Below are positions 35,757 to 44,378 of a DNA stretch of 64,000 bases, piece by piece. Made by a program: the position numbers and the translations under genes. The DNA lies in contig NZ_CP025682.1 of the NCBI RefSeq assembly GCF_002872475.1, forward strand, positions 2,976,001-3,040,000. The letters run 5' to 3'. A model generated the notes under the pieces. The model searched no databases. It saw only the letters and a program-made list of their open reading frames with translations, and was not told where the DNA came from. The DNA comes from Pseudazoarcus pumilus (GTDB lineage Bacteria; Pseudomonadota; Gammaproteobacteria; Burkholderiales; Rhodocyclaceae). Position 1 is the stretch's first letter. Each line of letters starts with the position of its first letter.

Positions 35757-36188
35757 ATGACTGCCTATTTCGGGCTGTTCCTGTCCGCCCTCGTCGCCGC
35801 CACCATGCTGCCGCTGCAGTCGGAGGTCGTGCTCGCCGGCCTGCTCGCGCTGGGCGAGCAGCCCGTGTGGGCGCTGATCGCGGCGGCCACTGCCGGCAAC
35901 GTGCTCGGGTCGGTCATCAACTGGCTGCTCGGCCGCTACATCGAACACTTCCGCCACCGTCGCTGGTTTCCCGTGCCCGAATCGCAGCTCGACCGCTTCC
36001 AGCGCATGTACCACCGCTGGGGCCGCTGGTCGCTGCTGCTGAGCTGGGCGCCGTTCGTCGGCGACCCGCTTACGGTGATTGCCGGCGTGCTGCGTGAGCC
36101 GCTGTGGAGCTTCACGCTGATCGTGCTCGTCGCCAAGCTCGGCCGCTATCTCGTGGTGGCCGGGATCACGCTCGGGATACTTGGCTGA
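35757..36188 (+). CDS. yqaA: YqaA-family membrane protein (DedA-related)
   Basis: 143 residues with four hydrophobic segments. QSEVVLAGLLALGEQPV and AGNVLGSVINWLLGRY are the VTT/DedA-like re-entrant part. YqaA homologues are small inner-membrane proteins of unclear role. Confidence 0.85.
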   Translation: MTAYFGLFLSALVAATMLPLQSEVVLAGLLALGEQPVWALIAAATAGNVLGSVINWLLGRYIEHFRHRRWFPVPESQLDRFQRMYHRWGRWSLLLSWAPFVGDPLTVIAGVLREPLWSFTLIVLVAKLGRYLVVAGITLGILG

Positions 36189-36240
36189 TTCCAGGCATTT
36201 CGTGGGGCGAATTAGCGCAGCGTAATCCGCCGGATGAGAC

Positions 36241-37584
36241 TCAGCCGGCCAGCAGCGTCCACCCCAAGCCCAATAGCGCACATACCGCCAGCACCCGCAG
36301 GATGTCCTGCTTGAACTTCCACAGCGCGATGAATGCCGCCACCGCCACCACCGCGGGGAACCACTCGAAGCCCCCCGCGAACGGCGCTTCCATCGAGGCG
36401 CGTGGCCACAGCACGTGCCAGGCGAAGAACAGCGCCAGATTCAGGATCACGCCCACCACGGCGGCGGTGATGGCCGACAGCGGCGCGGTGAACTTGAGGT
36501 CGCCGTGGGTGGATTCCACCAGCGGGCCGCCGGCGAGGATGAACAGGAAGGACGGCAGAAAGGTGAAGAAGGTCGCCACGCTGGCGCCGACGAGCCCGGC
36601 CAGGAACAGGCTCTCCGAGCCGAAGATCTGGTGCGTCCACGCGCCGACGAAGCCGACGAAGGCGACGATCATGATCAGCGGCCCCGGCGTGGATTCTCCG
36701 AGCGCCAATCCGTCGATCATCTGCGCGCCGGTGAGCCAGCCATAGGTATCCACACCACCCTGATACACGTACGGCAGTACGGCGTAGGCGCCGCCGAAGG
36801 TGACCATGGCGGCCTTGCTGAAGAACAGGCCGATGTCGCTCAGCGTGCCGGCCGGCAGCAGCCACATGGCCGCGGCCCACAGCGCCAGTCCGACGCCCAG
36901 CAGCTTCGCCAGATGCGCCGTGTTGTACAGCGTGTGCGGCAGGCGGGTGCCGTCGTCGATGACCGAAGCGCCCCAGCTCTTGCCGTCCGCGCCGTGGCCA
37001 CCGCCCACTGCGAACTTGGCGGGCAGCCACTTGCCGCCGGCCATGCCGAGCAGCGCGGCGCCCAGCACGATGAACGGAAACGGTACGCGGAACACGAAGA
37101 TGGCCACGAAGGACAGCGCGGCGATGCCCCACATCACGCCGTTCCTCAGCGCGCGGCTGCCGATGCGCCACGCCGCGAACAGCACGATGGCGACCACCGC
37201 CGGCTTGATGCCGGCGAAGATGCCCTGTACCAGCGGCACGTCGCCCCAGGCCAGATAGATCCAGGTGAGGATGGCGAGGATGAACAGCGACGGCAGCACG
37301 AACAGCGCGCCGGCCACGATGCCGCCCCAGGTGCGATGCAGCAGCCAGCCGATGTAGATCGCCAGCTGCTGCGCCTCCGGGCCGGGCAGCACCATGCAGT
37401 AGTTGAGCGCATGCAGGAAGCGCCGCTCGGAGATCCAGCGGCGTTTCTCCACCATCTCCTGATGCATGATCGCGATCTGCCCGGCCGGCCCGCCGAAGCT
37501 GATGAAGCCGAGCTTGAGCCACCACAGGAAGGCCTCGTAGAACGATGGGTGGGGCGGGGCCTCGGCGGCTTCGGCTTGGGTCAT
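36241..37584 (-). CDS. chrA: Chromate transporter ChrA (two-domain)
   Basis: 447 residues with two homologous CHR domains. The first has FISFGGPAGQIAIMHQEMVE and PGPEAQQLAIYIGW, the second MVTFGGAYAVLPYV and LALGESTPGPLIMIVAFVG. It effluxes chromate using the membrane potential. The start at 37584 (MTQAEAAEAP) is preferred to a longer upstream reading. Confidence 0.92.
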   Translation of the reverse strand: MTQAEAAEAPPHPSFYEAFLWWLKLGFISFGGPAGQIAIMHQEMVEKRRWISERRFLHALNYCMVLPGPEAQQLAIYIGWLLHRTWGGIVAGALFVLPSLFILAILTWIYLAWGDVPLVQGIFAGIKPAVVAIVLFAAWRIGSRALRNGVMWGIAALSFVAIFVFRVPFPFIVLGAALLGMAGGKWLPAKFAVGGGHGADGKSWGASVIDDGTRLPHTLYNTAHLAKLLGVGLALWAAAMWLLPAGTLSDIGLFFSKAAMVTFGGAYAVLPYVYQGGVDTYGWLTGAQMIDGLALGESTPGPLIMIVAFVGFVGAWTHQIFGSESLFLAGLVGASVATFFTFLPSFLFILAGGPLVESTHGDLKFTAPLSAITAAVVGVILNLALFFAWHVLWPRASMEAPFAGGFEWFPAVVAVAAFIALWKFKQDILRVLAVCALLGLGWTLLAG

Positions 37585-37693
37585 GTCGATCTCGCATGGG
37601 TCGGAGGTGTTGGCGAGGATACCCGCTCGTTCCTGCACGGGGGTCACTCCCGCTCGCCCGATGCCCCGTTTGATTTTCCGCTCGGAATCGCCG

Positions 37694-38269
37694 CTACTTG
37701 CCACCCCGGTTGGCGAAAATGCGTTCAACCATCGGCTTGAAGAACGAAAGCGGCAGACTGTCGTAACCGGGGTCGAACGAGCACTGGTCGTAGCGCTCGC
37801 AGAACTCGACGGTCATGTCGTAGTACGGGCTGTCGCGGTATGCGTCGCGCCGGTTCGCATCCCGGCCCAGGGTCCCGTAGAAGTGATGCTGCTGAAACAC
37901 CGGGTGCTTTTCCACCATCCAGCACAGCGATTCGTCGACGAAGGGCCGGAGCATCATCGCCGCGAGTACGGCATGGTTGTGCGGGCAGATCACGTCGCCG
38001 ATGTCGTGCACCAGCACGCAGACCACGTAGTCCTCGCTGCGGCCATCCCTGAAGGCCCGGGTCGCGGCCTGCAGGCAATGCTCCAGTTGCGAGACGGGAT
38101 GCCCGTTGGGTACATGGTGGAGTTGCTCGAGTTGATCGAGGATGCGTCGGGGCAGGTCGTCGTAGAGCGCCACTTCGGCCTCGCGAACGAGCGCCAGCTC
38201 CTCGCGCGTGGCCGAATCCAGTGCGGTGAAGGATGCGCGACGGCGTGCCGTGGTGGAATCGTTCGTCAT
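37694..38269 (-). CDS. HD-domain protein resembling PhnZ/TmpB mixed-valent diiron oxygenases
   Basis: 191 residues, the length of PhnZ-type HD oxygenases. Metal ligands by pattern: His in VSQLEHCLQAA, HD in VCVLVHDIGD, further His in CPHNH and EKHPVFQQHH, and the late Asp in CERYDQCSFDPGYD. These enzymes oxidatively cleave or hydroxylate phosphonates or polyols with two irons; inositol oxygenase is a distant relative. It is divergent from a TauD-like dioxygenase gene, reminiscent of the TmpA/TmpB pairing. A phosphohydrolase role is the main alternative. Confidence 0.7.
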   Translation of the reverse strand: MTNDSTTARRRASFTALDSATREELALVREAEVALYDDLPRRILDQLEQLHHVPNGHPVSQLEHCLQAATRAFRDGRSEDYVVCVLVHDIGDVICPHNHAVLAAMMLRPFVDESLCWMVEKHPVFQQHHFYGTLGRDANRRDAYRDSPYYDMTVEFCERYDQCSFDPGYDSLPLSFFKPMVERIFANRGGK

Positions 38270-38457
38270 CGGTCGTCCGTGTCGGTGCGGGCCTGCGACC
38301 GGGGCTGGCCCCGTCACTGCCCGAAGCTTACTGCGCGGCCGGGCGGCTGTCATCGCGCGCACGCCGCGCATCGCCGCGAAGCCTGCGGCAGAATGCGTCC
38401 AGTACCGGCCCCCGCCCCGCGAGCGCGGCGAATCCTCCCTTTCCCTGGCGCGCCATC

Positions 38458-39318
38458 ATGAAGGTCGTCGACATCGATGCATCCACACCCGCCCCTGCAC
38501 TGCGCGAGATCGGCGAAGAGGCCTTGCGCGCCGACGGAGCGATCGTCTTTCGTGGGTCACTCGGATTCCACGAGTACCTGGGCATCACCAACGCCTTCTG
38601 CACCGATTTCCTGCCTTATCTCGGTGGCTCCAATCACGGCCGGGAACTGGTCGACGAAGACGCGCAGATCATGACCGCGCCCGGTGGCGTCAACAATCAC
38701 GCGATCGCCATGCACGGCGAGATGTATTACCAGCTGATCCGGCCCGACCTGCTGTTCTTCCAGTGCCACACGCCCGCCAGGCGGGACGGCGAAACCCTGC
38801 TCGCCGACGGCTGCCGGGTGTTCTCCGAGATGGGCGGCGCGCTGCGAGAAGGCCTTGCCGAACGCCGTGTCGCCTATCACCGCCGAAGGGACGAACGGGT
38901 GTGGAGCAGGCTGTATCGCACGTCCGATCGTGAAGTGCTGCGGTCGTACTGCGCGCAGATGTCGGTGGATGCACGTTTCGACGACGACGGCTGCCTGTGG
39001 ACGCGCTTCACGGACGCCGCGTCGCATCGCAGCCGCGGCGGGGCGCCGGCCTTCATCAACAATGTGCTGACCTTCGGTCTGCAGGCGCTGCGTTGCGAGG
39101 GGCAGCCGTTCAGCTGGGTGACCTATGACGACGGCGAGGCCATTCCGCCGGAGCTTCTGCTCGAAGCCGAACGTCTGGTTGCCGCATGCACGACGCCGAT
39201 CCGCTGGCAGCGAGGCGATGTGCTGGTCGTGGACAACACGCGCATGCTGCACGGCCGCAACGCGTTCGACGACCCGGCGCGGCGCATCCTGCTGCGCATG
39301 GGCATGGCGCGCGTCTGA
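38458..39318 (+). CDS. TauD/TfdA-family 2-oxoglutarate iron dioxygenase
   Basis: 286 residues. Iron ligands: His and Glu of AIAMHGEMYYQL (H-x-E, as in the clavaminate-synthase/SyrP-like branch) and the distal His in NTRMLHGRNAFDDPARRILLR, whose Arg binds 2-oxoglutarate. It hydroxylates or desaturates a small molecule. It is divergent from the HD oxygenase and convergent, one base apart, with the ATP-grasp gene. Confidence 0.85.
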   Translation: MKVVDIDASTPAPALREIGEEALRADGAIVFRGSLGFHEYLGITNAFCTDFLPYLGGSNHGRELVDEDAQIMTAPGGVNNHAIAMHGEMYYQLIRPDLLFFQCHTPARRDGETLLADGCRVFSEMGGALREGLAERRVAYHRRRDERVWSRLYRTSDREVLRSYCAQMSVDARFDDDGCLWTRFTDAASHRSRGGAPAFINNVLTFGLQALRCEGQPFSWVTYDDGEAIPPELLLEAERLVAACTTPIRWQRGDVLVVDNTRMLHGRNAFDDPARRILLRMGMARV

Positions 39319-39319
39319 T

Positions 39320-40429
39320 TCAGCCCGGATGGCGCGCGCGTGCGCTCGCCTCCCACCTCCCGGATGCCTCCAGCTGCGCCACTTGCCGCGCGTCCAGCGG
39401 CACATCGCGCAGCCGGCGCAACACCAGGCCGGACGCGGTGCGTGCGGGTCCGATGTCCAGGTTCAGGAAGGCCTTCAGCGTCAGCCGCATCTCGTCGAAA
39501 CCCAGCGCCGTGCGTGCCGAGGTGGTGCCGTTGAAGCGGCCGTTGACCTCGAAGGGGACGTAGCCGCTGCCGACGCGCTTGGTCTGGATGTTGAGCGGCC
39601 CGCGCCATCCTTCCCGCGCGAGGGCTTCGCCGAAGCGCAGGCCGAGCGTGCGCAGCGCAGCGTCCTCGTTGGGAACGACACGCCAGCTTCTTCCCGCCCG
39701 CATGTCCGAGCGCATGCCGAATGCGCCGAGCAACTCGCCCCGCGGGCCGATGAGCACTTGCGCCACGTCCTGCACCACATCCGACGCCGTGCTGTGCAAG
39801 GGCACGCCCTGGCGGAAGTCGCGCAGCCAGGCCAGCAGCGACGGCGTGCAATCGAGGTAGGGCTGCACGACGTAGCCGACCCGGCCGCACCATGGTTCCA
39901 GCCGCGCCAGATCCTCGATCAGCCAGATCTCCTGTGACCCCTGGCCGTCCTCGGGCTTGATCAGCAGCGGCCAGCCGTGCGTGGCGATGAAAGCCCGTGT
40001 TTGCGCATCGACGCGCAGATCGACGGTCGCCAGCGTCTCCGCGAATGGCAACCCGTGCGAGCGGGCGAAGCACGCCATTGCCAGCTTGCTGCGCAGCATC
40101 CGGCTCACCGATGCGCTACCGGCCAGGATACGGGGCGCGAGCTGCGGGTCGGCCGCGGCCAGTTCGGCCAGCAGCACGATGTCGTCGTCGCGGCCGGGAA
40201 GGATCAGGTCCGGCTGCTCCAGCTCCATGATCTCGCCGAAGCGCACATGGAAGCGCTCGCCCTCCCGCGCCTGCGGCACCAGATGAACGCGATCGCACGC
40301 ATACAGCGAAGGGCTGCGCGCCTCGCTGTTGATGCCCACCACACGCAGATCCTGCCGGCGCTCAGCGAGCGCGACGAGAATGCCTTCGCCGACCTGGCTT
40401 CCTGCACTGGTGATCAGGATCGTTTTCAC
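39320..40429 (-). CDS. ATP-grasp ligase (carbamoyl-phosphate-synthase-like)
   Basis: 369 residues from a GTG start at 40429 giving MKTILITSAGSQVGEGI, a Rossmann-like pre-ATP-grasp domain. The ATP-grasp core has LLIKPEDGQGSQEIWLI and the metal-binding FEVNGRFNGTTS. Such free-standing ligases join a carboxylate to an amine or thiol, often in small peptide or amino-acid biosynthesis. With the neighbouring iron oxygenases it suggests a small pathway. Substrates cannot be deduced. Confidence 0.82.
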   Translation of the reverse strand: MKTILITSAGSQVGEGILVALAERRQDLRVVGINSEARSPSLYACDRVHLVPQAREGERFHVRFGEIMELEQPDLILPGRDDDIVLLAELAAADPQLAPRILAGSASVSRMLRSKLAMACFARSHGLPFAETLATVDLRVDAQTRAFIATHGWPLLIKPEDGQGSQEIWLIEDLARLEPWCGRVGYVVQPYLDCTPSLLAWLRDFRQGVPLHSTASDVVQDVAQVLIGPRGELLGAFGMRSDMRAGRSWRVVPNEDAALRTLGLRFGEALAREGWRGPLNIQTKRVGSGYVPFEVNGRFNGTTSARTALGFDEMRLTLKAFLNLDIGPARTASGLVLRRLRDVPLDARQVAQLEASGRWEASARARHPG

Positions 40430-40625
40430 GGAGGTCTTCCGGATGTTGGGGAGGTCGGCTGCCAAGCCCGGCTCGCCGACGTCGCTGCAAGCCGAGGGCA
40501 TGCAAGCAGTTCGGCAATCGCCCAGCACGCCCCCCTATGCAGAGTAGTTCATTTCGTACTTGCCCTGATGGTCCCTGTGCATGGGCGCGCTTAACATCAG
40601 CCGCCTGTTCCCAACGGAGAAGACG

Positions 40626-41426
40626 ATGAACCCCGCCCTGCTCACCTGTGTGATGGCCAGCTGCCTGTACTCCGCCGCGGCGTCGGCGCAAGCCACCCCA
40701 GAGGCCAACCTGTATGCCGCCGGCAGTCTGCGTGGCGTGCTCACCGAGGTTTCCAAGAGCTTCGCCGACACGACCGGCAAGCCGGTTTCGACCACTTTCG
40801 GCCCGTCGGGCCTGCTGCGCGGGCGCATCGAGAAGGGCGAGCCGGCGCAGGTCTTTGCGTCCGCCAACATGAAGCACCCCAGGACACTGGCCGATGCCGG
40901 CGGCTGGAGCCAGCCAGAGGTGTTCACGCGCAACAACCTGTGTGCGCTGGCGCAGCCGGAAGTGAAAGTCAGCAGCGCAAACCTGCTCGACGTCATGCTC
41001 GACGCCGACATCAAGCTTGGCACTTCCACGCCCAAAGCCGACCCGTCCGGCGATTACGCCTGGGCGCTGTTCGAGAAGGCCGAAAAGGTGCGCGCCGGCT
41101 CGTTCAAGGCACTGGATGCCAAGGCACTCAAGCTCACCGGCGGACCGGATTCCGCCAAGGCGCCGGAAGGCCGCAACCCCTACGCGTGGGTCATGGACGA
41201 GGGCAAGGCGGACGTCTTCCTGACCTACTGCACCAACGCTGTCGCCGCCAAGAAGGATCTGGCGAAGCTGCAGATCATCGAGATTCCGGCCGAGCTGTCT
41301 GTGGGCGCGACCTACGGCATGAGCGTACGTGACGGAGCGCCCGAAGCGGCACGCGCGCTGGCGGACTACATCCGCTCATCGACTGCGCAGGAGGTGTTCC
41401 GGAAGTATGGGTTTGGGGCGATTTGA
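40626..41426 (+). CDS. modA: ModA-like periplasmic molybdate-binding protein (orphan)
   Basis: 266 residues with a signal peptide ending SAAASA. The ModA pattern runs from NLYAAGSLRGVLTEVSKSFA through FGPSGLLRGRIEKGEPAQVF, with TYCTNAVAAKKD near the end. It binds molybdate, tungstate or a similar oxyanion. No permease or ATPase genes adjoin it; it could serve the tupB-tupC pair at 19.3-20.7 kb. GGAGAAG precedes the ATG. Confidence 0.82.
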   Translation: MNPALLTCVMASCLYSAAASAQATPEANLYAAGSLRGVLTEVSKSFADTTGKPVSTTFGPSGLLRGRIEKGEPAQVFASANMKHPRTLADAGGWSQPEVFTRNNLCALAQPEVKVSSANLLDVMLDADIKLGTSTPKADPSGDYAWALFEKAEKVRAGSFKALDAKALKLTGGPDSAKAPEGRNPYAWVMDEGKADVFLTYCTNAVAAKKDLAKLQIIEIPAELSVGATYGMSVRDGAPEAARALADYIRSSTAQEVFRKYGFGAI

Positions 41427-41750
41427 GTCTTAGCCCTTTCCTGCTCGTTGGAACATGGGGCGCAATGCCCTTGGGCTATTTCGCCCCATGAGAGCGGATG
41501 CCCAAAGTAGTCTTTTCGCATAACATTCATCCGCGTGACCAAGAAGCGTTTGGCTTGCTCAGCTCAAACGCTTGTCTTGTCTCCAGCACCAAGCTTTGTG
41601 CTGATCGTCCAAGGGAGGCGCGATGAATCCTTGCCCGGCCGCAACGCCGCTGCTGGCCTCGTGCGTACCCCGTGCATCCAACCTACCGACATCAATACAC
41701 ATGATATGCCAGTACTTGTATAACCATGCAAGTACTGGCATAGTCGTCGC
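41427..41750. other. Intergenic region after modA with stem-loops
   Basis: 324 bases with no convincing gene. It holds an inverted repeat ATGGGGCG/CGCCCCAT (41455-41489) with an inner GCCC/GGGC hairpin, plausibly the modA terminator. A second inverted repeat AGCGTTTG/CAAACGCT lies at 41545-41572. The strong HigBA operator lies at the right end. Confidence 0.5.
41705..41742. promoter_or_regulatory. Operator of HigBA module 1: perfect 14-base inverted repeat
   Basis: TATGCCAGTACTTG, ten-base spacer, CAAGTACTGGCATA: a perfect inverted repeat ending nine bases before the toxin start codon. A TATAAC in the spacer can act as the -10 box. It is the expected binding site for the HTH antitoxin. Confidence 0.75.
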
Positions 41751-42068
41751 ATGAAGCCGCTGCGGTTTGTCGGCTCCAGTCTGGATGACCTGCGCAGCAT
41801 GCCGGCTACCGTGCGGCATGCGCTGGGTATCGAACTGATGACCGTCCAGTACGGCGGCGAGCCACGCGACTTCAAGCCCATGAAAGCGGTGGGCGCCGAC
41901 GCGTATGAAATTCGCTACCGGGACATTCACGGCGCCTTTCGCGTGATCTACGTCGCAAGGCTGGCGGATGCGGTCTACGTGCTCCACGCCTTCCAGAAGA
42001 AAACGCAGAAAACACCCAAGTCGGACATCGACCTCGCCGCCCGGCGCTACAAGTCGATCGGAGAATGA
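41751..42068 (+). CDS. higB: HigB/RelE-type toxin (phage Gp49-like)
   Basis: 105 residues. LRSMPATVRHALGIELMTVQ, GADAYEIRYRDIHGAFRVIY and YVLHAFQKKTQKTP are the Gp49/HigB family core of ribosome-dependent mRNases. It precedes its antitoxin by three bases in the toxin-first order. Confidence 0.9.
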   Translation: MKPLRFVGSSLDDLRSMPATVRHALGIELMTVQYGGEPRDFKPMKAVGADAYEIRYRDIHGAFRVIYVARLADAVYVLHAFQKKTQKTPKSDIDLAARRYKSIGE

Positions 42069-42071
42069 ACC

Positions 42072-42365
42072 ATGCAGAACAACGACACCCGTATCACCGA
42101 GAGCAGTGGCAACGTCTTTCTCGATCTCGGTTTCGATGCCGCTGAGGCGGAAGTCATGAAGCTGCGCGCCGAGGTCATGATCCGCACCGCGCAGCACCTG
42201 AAAGAGCGCGGCTGGACGCAGGCCGAGGCCGCACGCCACCTCGGCATCACTCAGCCCCGAGTCTCGCGGCTCATCAAGGGCAAGGTGGAGGACTTCAGTC
42301 TCGACATGTTGCTGACCTTGGCGGCCAGGGCGGGGCTGCATACGGAATTGCGGCTAACGGCTTGA
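42072..42365 (+). CDS. higA: HigA-type HTH antitoxin
   Basis: 97 residues with an XRE helix-turn-helix at about 55-80 (WTQAEAARHLGITQPRVSRL). It neutralises the upstream toxin and represses through the inverted repeat at 41705-41742. RITESSGNVFLDLGFDAAEA is typical of the XRE antitoxins paired with Gp49 toxins. Confidence 0.9.
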   Translation: MQNNDTRITESSGNVFLDLGFDAAEAEVMKLRAEVMIRTAQHLKERGWTQAEAARHLGITQPRVSRLIKGKVEDFSLDMLLTLAARAGLHTELRLTA

Positions 42366-42405
42366 TTGCTGCAAACGTCCGTTTGCGTGCCGACGCATGT
42401 TGTCC

Positions 42406-42455
42406 ATGAAGCGATAGAGGCGCACAATCGCTTCACATCATGAAGCGATAGAGGC
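42406..42455 (+). promoter_or_regulatory. Repeat cluster upstream of the Fic gene
   Basis: The 16-base sequence ATGAAGCGATAGAGGC occurs twice (42406-42421 and 42440-42455), with an inverted ATCGCTTCA between them (42427-42435). This makes overlapping direct and inverted sites just before the Fic start. Probably an operator or promoter array. Confidence 0.5.
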
Positions 42456-42461
42456 CCGTAA

Positions 42462-43577
42462 ATGCCTCACTGGATCTGGCAGCAGGCCGACTGGCCGAAG
42501 TTTCGCTGGGACGAGCGCGCGCTGCTCACACCGCTCGCTCAGGCACGCCTGAAGCAGGGCAAGCTCTTGGGCCTGAAGGGTCTGCTCGATGCCGGGCTGT
42601 CCGACGAGGCACGGGCGCAGATCCTGATCGAGGAATGCCTAAACACCAGCGCCATCGAGGGCGAGCGCTTCGATGTCGACGCCGTGCGCTCGTCGGTCGC
42701 CCGTCATCTCGGCCTGCCCACCGCCGGCTTGCCCCGGCCGCCGCGTGCGGTGGATGGGTTGATCGAAGTCCTGCTCGACGCCACGGGTGGCTTCGATCGC
42801 CCGCTGACGCCGCAGCGCCTGTTTGGCTGGCAGGCGGCGCTGTTCCCCACCGGCTACTCCGGCCTGGTCGAAATCCGCACCGCGAGCCTGCGCGGTGACG
42901 CGCCCATGCGCGTGGTGTCTGGCCGCGCAGGCCGCGAGAAGGTGCATTTCGAGGCGCCGCCGCGTGACGGGCTGGAGCGCGAACTGCAGGCCTTCATCGA
43001 CTGGTGCGAGCATCCGCCAGCCGGGCTCGACGGCCTGTTGTTCGCGGGGCTCGCCCATCTGTGGTTCGTCACCGTTCACCCGTTCGAAGACGGCAACGGC
43101 CGCCTCGCCCGCGCCATCACCGACATGGCCTTGTGTCGGGACGAAGCCCAGCCCTTGCGCATGTTCTCGCTCTCTGCCCGCATCATGCACGAGCGCGACG
43201 CCTACTACACGGCGCTGGAACGCACGCAACGCGGCGACCTGGACGTGACCGACTGGCTGCAATGGTTCCTCGCCGAAGTCGCCCTCGCCTGCGAACAGGC
43301 AGAAGTCACCGTCGCCCGCGTCATCGCCAAGGCCCGCTTCTGGCTGCGCCACCAGGGAACACCGATCAACGAACGTCAGCGCAAGGCTCTCAATCGCCTG
43401 CTGGATGCAGGCGAAGGTGGCTTCGAAGGCGGCATGAACACCCGCAAATACGCCAGCCTCAACAAGACCAGCCGCGCGACCGCCTATCGGGAACTGGCCG
43501 ATCTGGTCGGTAAGGGGTGCCTGGTCCAGACCGGTGACGGGCGGAGTACGGGGTATGAGGTGTGCTGGGAGGGGTAG
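42462..43577 (+). CDS. Fic-family protein (AMPylase) with N-terminal inhibitory motif
   Basis: 371 residues. N-terminal Fic/DUF4172-like domain with the inhibitory helix motif TSAIEGE at 62-68 (S/T-xxx-E-G, class II). The catalytic loop is HPFEDGNGRLAR at 206-217, all key residues intact. The C-terminal winged-helix-like part (NTRKYASLNKTSRATAYREL) may bind DNA. Fic proteins transfer AMP to target proteins; the built-in Glu66 keeps this form quiescent. It follows the HigBA module. Its last 38 codons are duplicated downstream. Confidence 0.92.
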   Translation: MPHWIWQQADWPKFRWDERALLTPLAQARLKQGKLLGLKGLLDAGLSDEARAQILIEECLNTSAIEGERFDVDAVRSSVARHLGLPTAGLPRPPRAVDGLIEVLLDATGGFDRPLTPQRLFGWQAALFPTGYSGLVEIRTASLRGDAPMRVVSGRAGREKVHFEAPPRDGLERELQAFIDWCEHPPAGLDGLLFAGLAHLWFVTVHPFEDGNGRLARAITDMALCRDEAQPLRMFSLSARIMHERDAYYTALERTQRGDLDVTDWLQWFLAEVALACEQAEVTVARVIAKARFWLRHQGTPINERQRKALNRLLDAGEGGFEGGMNTRKYASLNKTSRATAYRELADLVGKGCLVQTGDGRSTGYEVCWEG

Positions 43578-43613
43578 CCGGAACTGAAGCCCGCGATGGA
43601 CCAGGTATAAATT

Positions 43614-43663
43614 CAAGACCTGACCCCGGCGTCTTGCACAAGACCTGACCCCGGCGTCTTGCA
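43614..43663. repeat. Two tandem 25-base direct repeats
   Basis: Two head-to-tail copies of a 25-base unit (43614-43638 and 43639-43663) containing CTGACCCCGGCGTCTTGC. They join the two copies of the duplicated Fic 3' end. A degenerate third fragment follows at about 43813-43831. Confidence 0.8.
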
Positions 43664-43818
43664 AGACCAGCCGCGCGACTGCCTATCGGGAACTGGCCGA
43701 TCTGGTCGGCAAGGGGTGCCTCATCCAGACCGGTGACGGGCGGAGTACGGGGTATGAGGTGTGCTGGAAGGGGTAGCCGGAACTGAAGCCCGCGATGGAC
43801 CAAGTATAAATTCAAGAC
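43662..43818 (+). pseudogene. Duplicated 3' fragment of the Fic gene
   Basis: 157 bases matching 43463-43619 at an offset of exactly 199, with a handful of substitutions. It covers the last 38 codons of the Fic gene and the 42 bases after its stop. It has no start of its own and is a remnant of tandem duplication, probably through the flanking short repeats. Confidence 0.8.
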
Positions 43819-44045
43819 GGTATCTGACCCCGATGGCCGGTATCAGCATGCTGCAAGACTAACGATAAATAGAAGTACTGCGACCCCTGAAATGAATGCG
43901 TAAGGCATCCAGAAAATATACTCTTCTTTTGATAGAAACGCCCTTACGTCGGATAAAGTAATTGCAGATAACTGGGTTCCAACGCTAGGCTCTGTTCACA
44001 TTTGAAGTTTTATGTTCACATTCTGATCTTTGAGCGGAGATCAGG

Positions 44046-44378
44046 ATGGCTCGGATGGTGCTGTCGGATGAACAGTGGGCGTCGATCGAAGATCTGTTGC
44101 CCGGCAAGCCAAGCGATCGTGGGCGTACGGCCAAGGACAATCGGTTGTTCGTCGAGGCTGTGCTGTGGTTGGCGCGCACGGGCAGCCCTTGGCGCGACCT
44201 TCCGCCCGAGTTTGGTAACTGGCACTCGACGTACGTACGCTTTGCGCGTTGGCGCGATGCTGGCGTCTGGGACCGAATCGCCTTTGCGTTGGCCGGTGAG
44301 CGCGATCTGGCGCGGGTGTTCATCGACTCGACCATCGTGCGTGCCCACCAGCACGCCTGTGGCGCCCAAAAAAAGTAG
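44046..44378 (+). CDS. IS5-family transposase, OrfA part
   Basis: 110 residues, MARMVLSDEQWASIEDLL start, with the first DDE Asp in VFIDSTIVRAHQH. It ends at a stop just after an A7 run (44368-44374), the slippery site. A -1 shift there continues into orfB through VGPQALGRSRGGLTTK. Confidence 0.92.
   Translation: MARMVLSDEQWASIEDLLPGKPSDRGRTAKDNRLFVEAVLWLARTGSPWRDLPPEFGNWHSTYVRFARWRDAGVWDRIAFALAGERDLARVFIDSTIVRAHQHACGAQKK

Noticed and set aside
41545-41572. Inverted repeat AGCGTTTG/CAAACGCT as a terminator
   Set aside because: No T run on either side and not placed after a gene end; left as an unexplained hairpin.
43614-43663. Short tandem repeats as a CRISPR array
   Set aside because: Only two units, directly adjacent without spacers, and no cas genes in the window.
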